Positions 6,161 to 9,879 of a stretch of 9,879 bases of DNA are shown here, piece after piece; positions within the stretch are counted from its first letter, which is position 1, and each line of letters begins with the position of its first letter. The DNA lies in contig JAEZHQ010000067.1 of NCBI GenBank assembly GCA_023416455.1, positions 1 through 9,879 on the forward strand, in the 5' to 3' direction. The notes under the pieces are model-generated. The model ran no database searches, was not told the origin of the DNA, and saw nothing but the letters and a program-made list of their open reading frames with translations. A program made the translations under genes and the position numbers. The DNA comes from Pseudomonadota bacterium. GTDB lineage: Bacteria > Pseudomonadota > Alphaproteobacteria > Azospirillales > Azospirillaceae.

Positions 6161-6178
6161 CCGCCGCCCGGGCGGCGG
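6161..6178. repeat. 18-bp perfect GC palindrome
   Basis: CCGCCGCCCGGGCGGCGG is fully self-complementary and is followed by an alternating CGCG/GCC stretch to about 6196. It lies in the 191-bp gap between alaS and the hemerythrin gene. It could fold as a hairpin in the alaS 3' transcript, but no T-run follows on the minus strand. Confidence 0.7.
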
Positions 6179-6196
6179 CGCCGCGCGCCGCGCGCC

Positions 6197-6243
6197 GGAC
6201 GCCGCCTTCGCGGACCCTTCAGGACGCCGCCTTCGCGGGCCTT

Positions 6244-6271
<28 letters not shown>
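6197..6271. repeat. Three tandem copies of a 25-bp unit at the alaS 3' end
   Basis: The 17-bp core GGACGCCGCCTTCGCGG begins at 6197 and 6222, and with one change (C to T) at 6247, giving an exact 25-bp period. The first two full units agree at 22 of 25 bases. The third copy is the end of the alaS coding sequence (A-K-A-A-S), and the alaS stop codon (6244-6246) is the last three bases of the second copy. Each core contains a short CCGC/GCGG hairpin. Confidence 0.85.
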
Positions 6272-8910
<2,639 letters not shown>

Positions 8911-9009
8911 AGGGCGGTCCAGGCTCCGGTACTCGGCGCGGCCTTCACGCGGCCGAACCGTGCTTTTAGCGTGCCTAGCCCGGCCTGTCCACACGCCGGC
9001 GGCGGACGC

Positions 9010-9037
9010 GCCGCCCGGCCGGGGGGCGGCCGGCGGC
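9010..9037 (-). other. Strong GC hairpin in the alaS leader
   Basis: GCCGCC-C-GGCC (9010-9020, one bulged base) pairs with GGCCGGCGGC (9028-9037) around a 7-base loop, giving ten G-C pairs. It lies 100 to 127 bp upstream of the alaS start, inside the probable 5' leader. No T-run follows, so it is more likely a structural or regulatory leader element than a terminator. A role in alaS control is only a possibility. Confidence 0.4.
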
Positions 9038-9443
9038 GGCACCCCGCTCCCGCCGCCCTCCCGAAGCTGCCATAAAGCACTATGACCGACGACCGACCCG
9101 CGACGAGGCGCAGCATTACGAAGATCAATGACTTAGGCATCGACTCGTAATTCTTGTACTTCCGGACGATTCGCCGCCCTTCTATGCATTCATTCAGAAG
9201 AAAATCTGCTTTTTCTCATGGACATGACCATTGTATTCTCAAATCATCAGGGCGCCCGAGGCATGACGCGGAATAATGATTGACTGGACTGGTACAGGCC
9301 GGGACGATGACCGGGGCTGCACCGGGAAGACGCCGCCGCAATCCGGAGGCACGCCCTCAAAGCTTCCGGTGGCCGCCGGACCGTCCCGAAATGTCGGGAA
9401 ACGCCCCGCCGGGCAGCGCCGAACCGGCGGAAGGCCCACCCAC

Positions 9444-9477
9444 GCAAAAGGGGCGCCCCCCGCGGGAGGCGCCCCTT
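9444..9477 (-). terminator. Rho-independent terminator of recA
   Basis: On the minus strand AAGGGGCGCC (9477-9468) and GGCGCCCCTT (9457-9448) form a perfect 10-bp stem around a 10-base loop. With the two 3' stem bases the run is TTTT, followed by GC. It begins 31 bp after the recA stop codon. Confidence 0.85.
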
Positions 9478-9508
9478 GCATGGTGCGAACCCGTTGGCCG
9501 GACCCGGC

Positions 9509-9879
9509 TCACTCCGGCGTGGAAGCCTCGCCGTCGCTCTCCGGGGTCCCCATCATGGCGTCGGCGACCAGGCCGGCGTTGCTGCGGATCTTGGCCTCGA
9601 TCGCGGCGGCCGCCTCCGGGTTGTTGCGCAGGTAGTTCTTGGCGTTCTCGCGGCCCTGGCCGATGCGGGTGCCGTCGTAGCTGAACCAGGCGCCGGACTT
9701 CTCCACCACGCCGGCCTGGATGCCGAGGTCGAGAAGCTCGCCCACCTTGGAGACGCCCTCGCCGTACATGATGTCGAACTCGACCACGCGGAACGGCGGG
9801 GCCATCTTGTTCTTCACCACCTTCACGCGGGTCTGGTTGCCCACCACCGTCTCGCGGTCCTTGATGGCGCCGATGCGGC
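9509..9879 (-). CDS. recA: Recombinase RecA, C-terminal part
   Basis: The last 122 residues of RecA; the 5' part lies beyond the right edge. RecA forms filaments on single-stranded DNA, catalyses strand exchange and triggers LexA cleavage in the SOS response. Recognisable segments are R-I-G-A-I-K-D-R-E, V-V-G-N-Q-T-R-V-K-V-V-K-N-K, A-P-P-F-R-V-V-E-F-D-I-M-Y-G-E-G, and the C-terminal W-F-S-Y-D-G-T-R-I-G-Q-G-R-E-N-A-K. The short acidic tail (S-D-G-E-A-S-T-P-E) is normal for the family. The gene stops at 9509-9511 and is closed by the terminator just downstream. Confidence 0.98.
   Translation of the reverse strand, partial: RIGAIKDRETVVGNQTRVKVVKNKMAPPFRVVEFDIMYGEGVSKVGELLDLGIQAGVVEKSGAWFSYDGTRIGQGRENAKNYLRNNPEAAAAIEAKIRSNAGLVADAMMGTPESDGEASTPE

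Larger units (their letters stand above)
8911..9508. other. Intergenic region between recA and alaS
   Basis: 598 bp with no supported gene; recX, found between recA and alaS in E. coli, is absent. From the alaS side there is a very GC-rich leader with a strong hairpin (9010-9037), then an AT-rich island (about 9130-9290) likely to hold the alaS promoter, then GC-rich sequence with a 6-bp stem hairpin (TCCCGA 9384-9389, TCGGGA 9394-9399) and the recA terminator. On the plus strand TTGACT (9280-9285) and GACGAT (9303-9308) are 17 bp apart, a weak promoter candidate. I could not fix minus-strand promoter boxes. Confidence 0.6.

Noticed and set aside
9239..9481. 80-codon minus-strand frame downstream of recA
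   Set aside because: It begins inside the recA terminator hairpin and has no family features.

Overview
The window is high-GC chromosomal DNA (strong G/C bias at third codon positions) that reads like an alphaproteobacterium, most likely Azospirillum or a close Rhodospirillales relative. This assignment is an inference from the protein flavour (RecA, AlaRS, CcoG/FixG, MoxR), the recA-alaS order without recX between them, and the composition. No rRNA, tRNA, IS element or CRISPR array was seen.

Layout, left to right. The 3' end of a RelA/SpoT-type HD hydrolase gene (+) is followed by a 121-bp gap with a 16-bp inverted repeat and a stand-alone ccoG/fixG gene (+, cbb3 oxidase assembly). ccoG converges on a PLP-dependent threonine/serine dehydratase gene (-), with a hairpin terminator between them. 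A 578-bp intergenic region holds the dehydratase leader on the minus strand, with stacked hairpins and a possible 12-codon leader peptide. Its right end is an AT-richer stretch upstream of a small peptidoglycan-binding/amidase-like lysin gene (+). Next come a MoxR/CoxD-type AAA+ ATPase gene (-) and, divergent from it across a 14-bp palindrome, a DUF962/Mpo1-like membrane protein gene (+). That gene overlaps tail-to-tail with a bacteriohemerythrin gene (-).

The space between hemerythrin and alaS is very GC-rich, with an 18-bp perfect palindrome and three tandem 25-bp repeats that run into the alaS stop codon. alaS (-, full length) is separated from recA (-, 5' end outside the window) by about 600 bp containing a GC hairpin, an AT-rich island and a clear recA terminator.

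Functionally this is mostly core or housekeeping DNA: stress alarmone turnover, microaerobic respiration assembly, amino-acid catabolism, translation and recombination. Three products (CcoG, the Mpo1-like protein, hemerythrin) are tied to oxygen or metal chemistry. The accessory-looking element is the leaderless lysin gene. I did not find a convincing new multi-gene system. The best leads are regulatory: the dehydratase leader, the ccoG upstream inverted repeat, and the alaS 3' repeat cluster.
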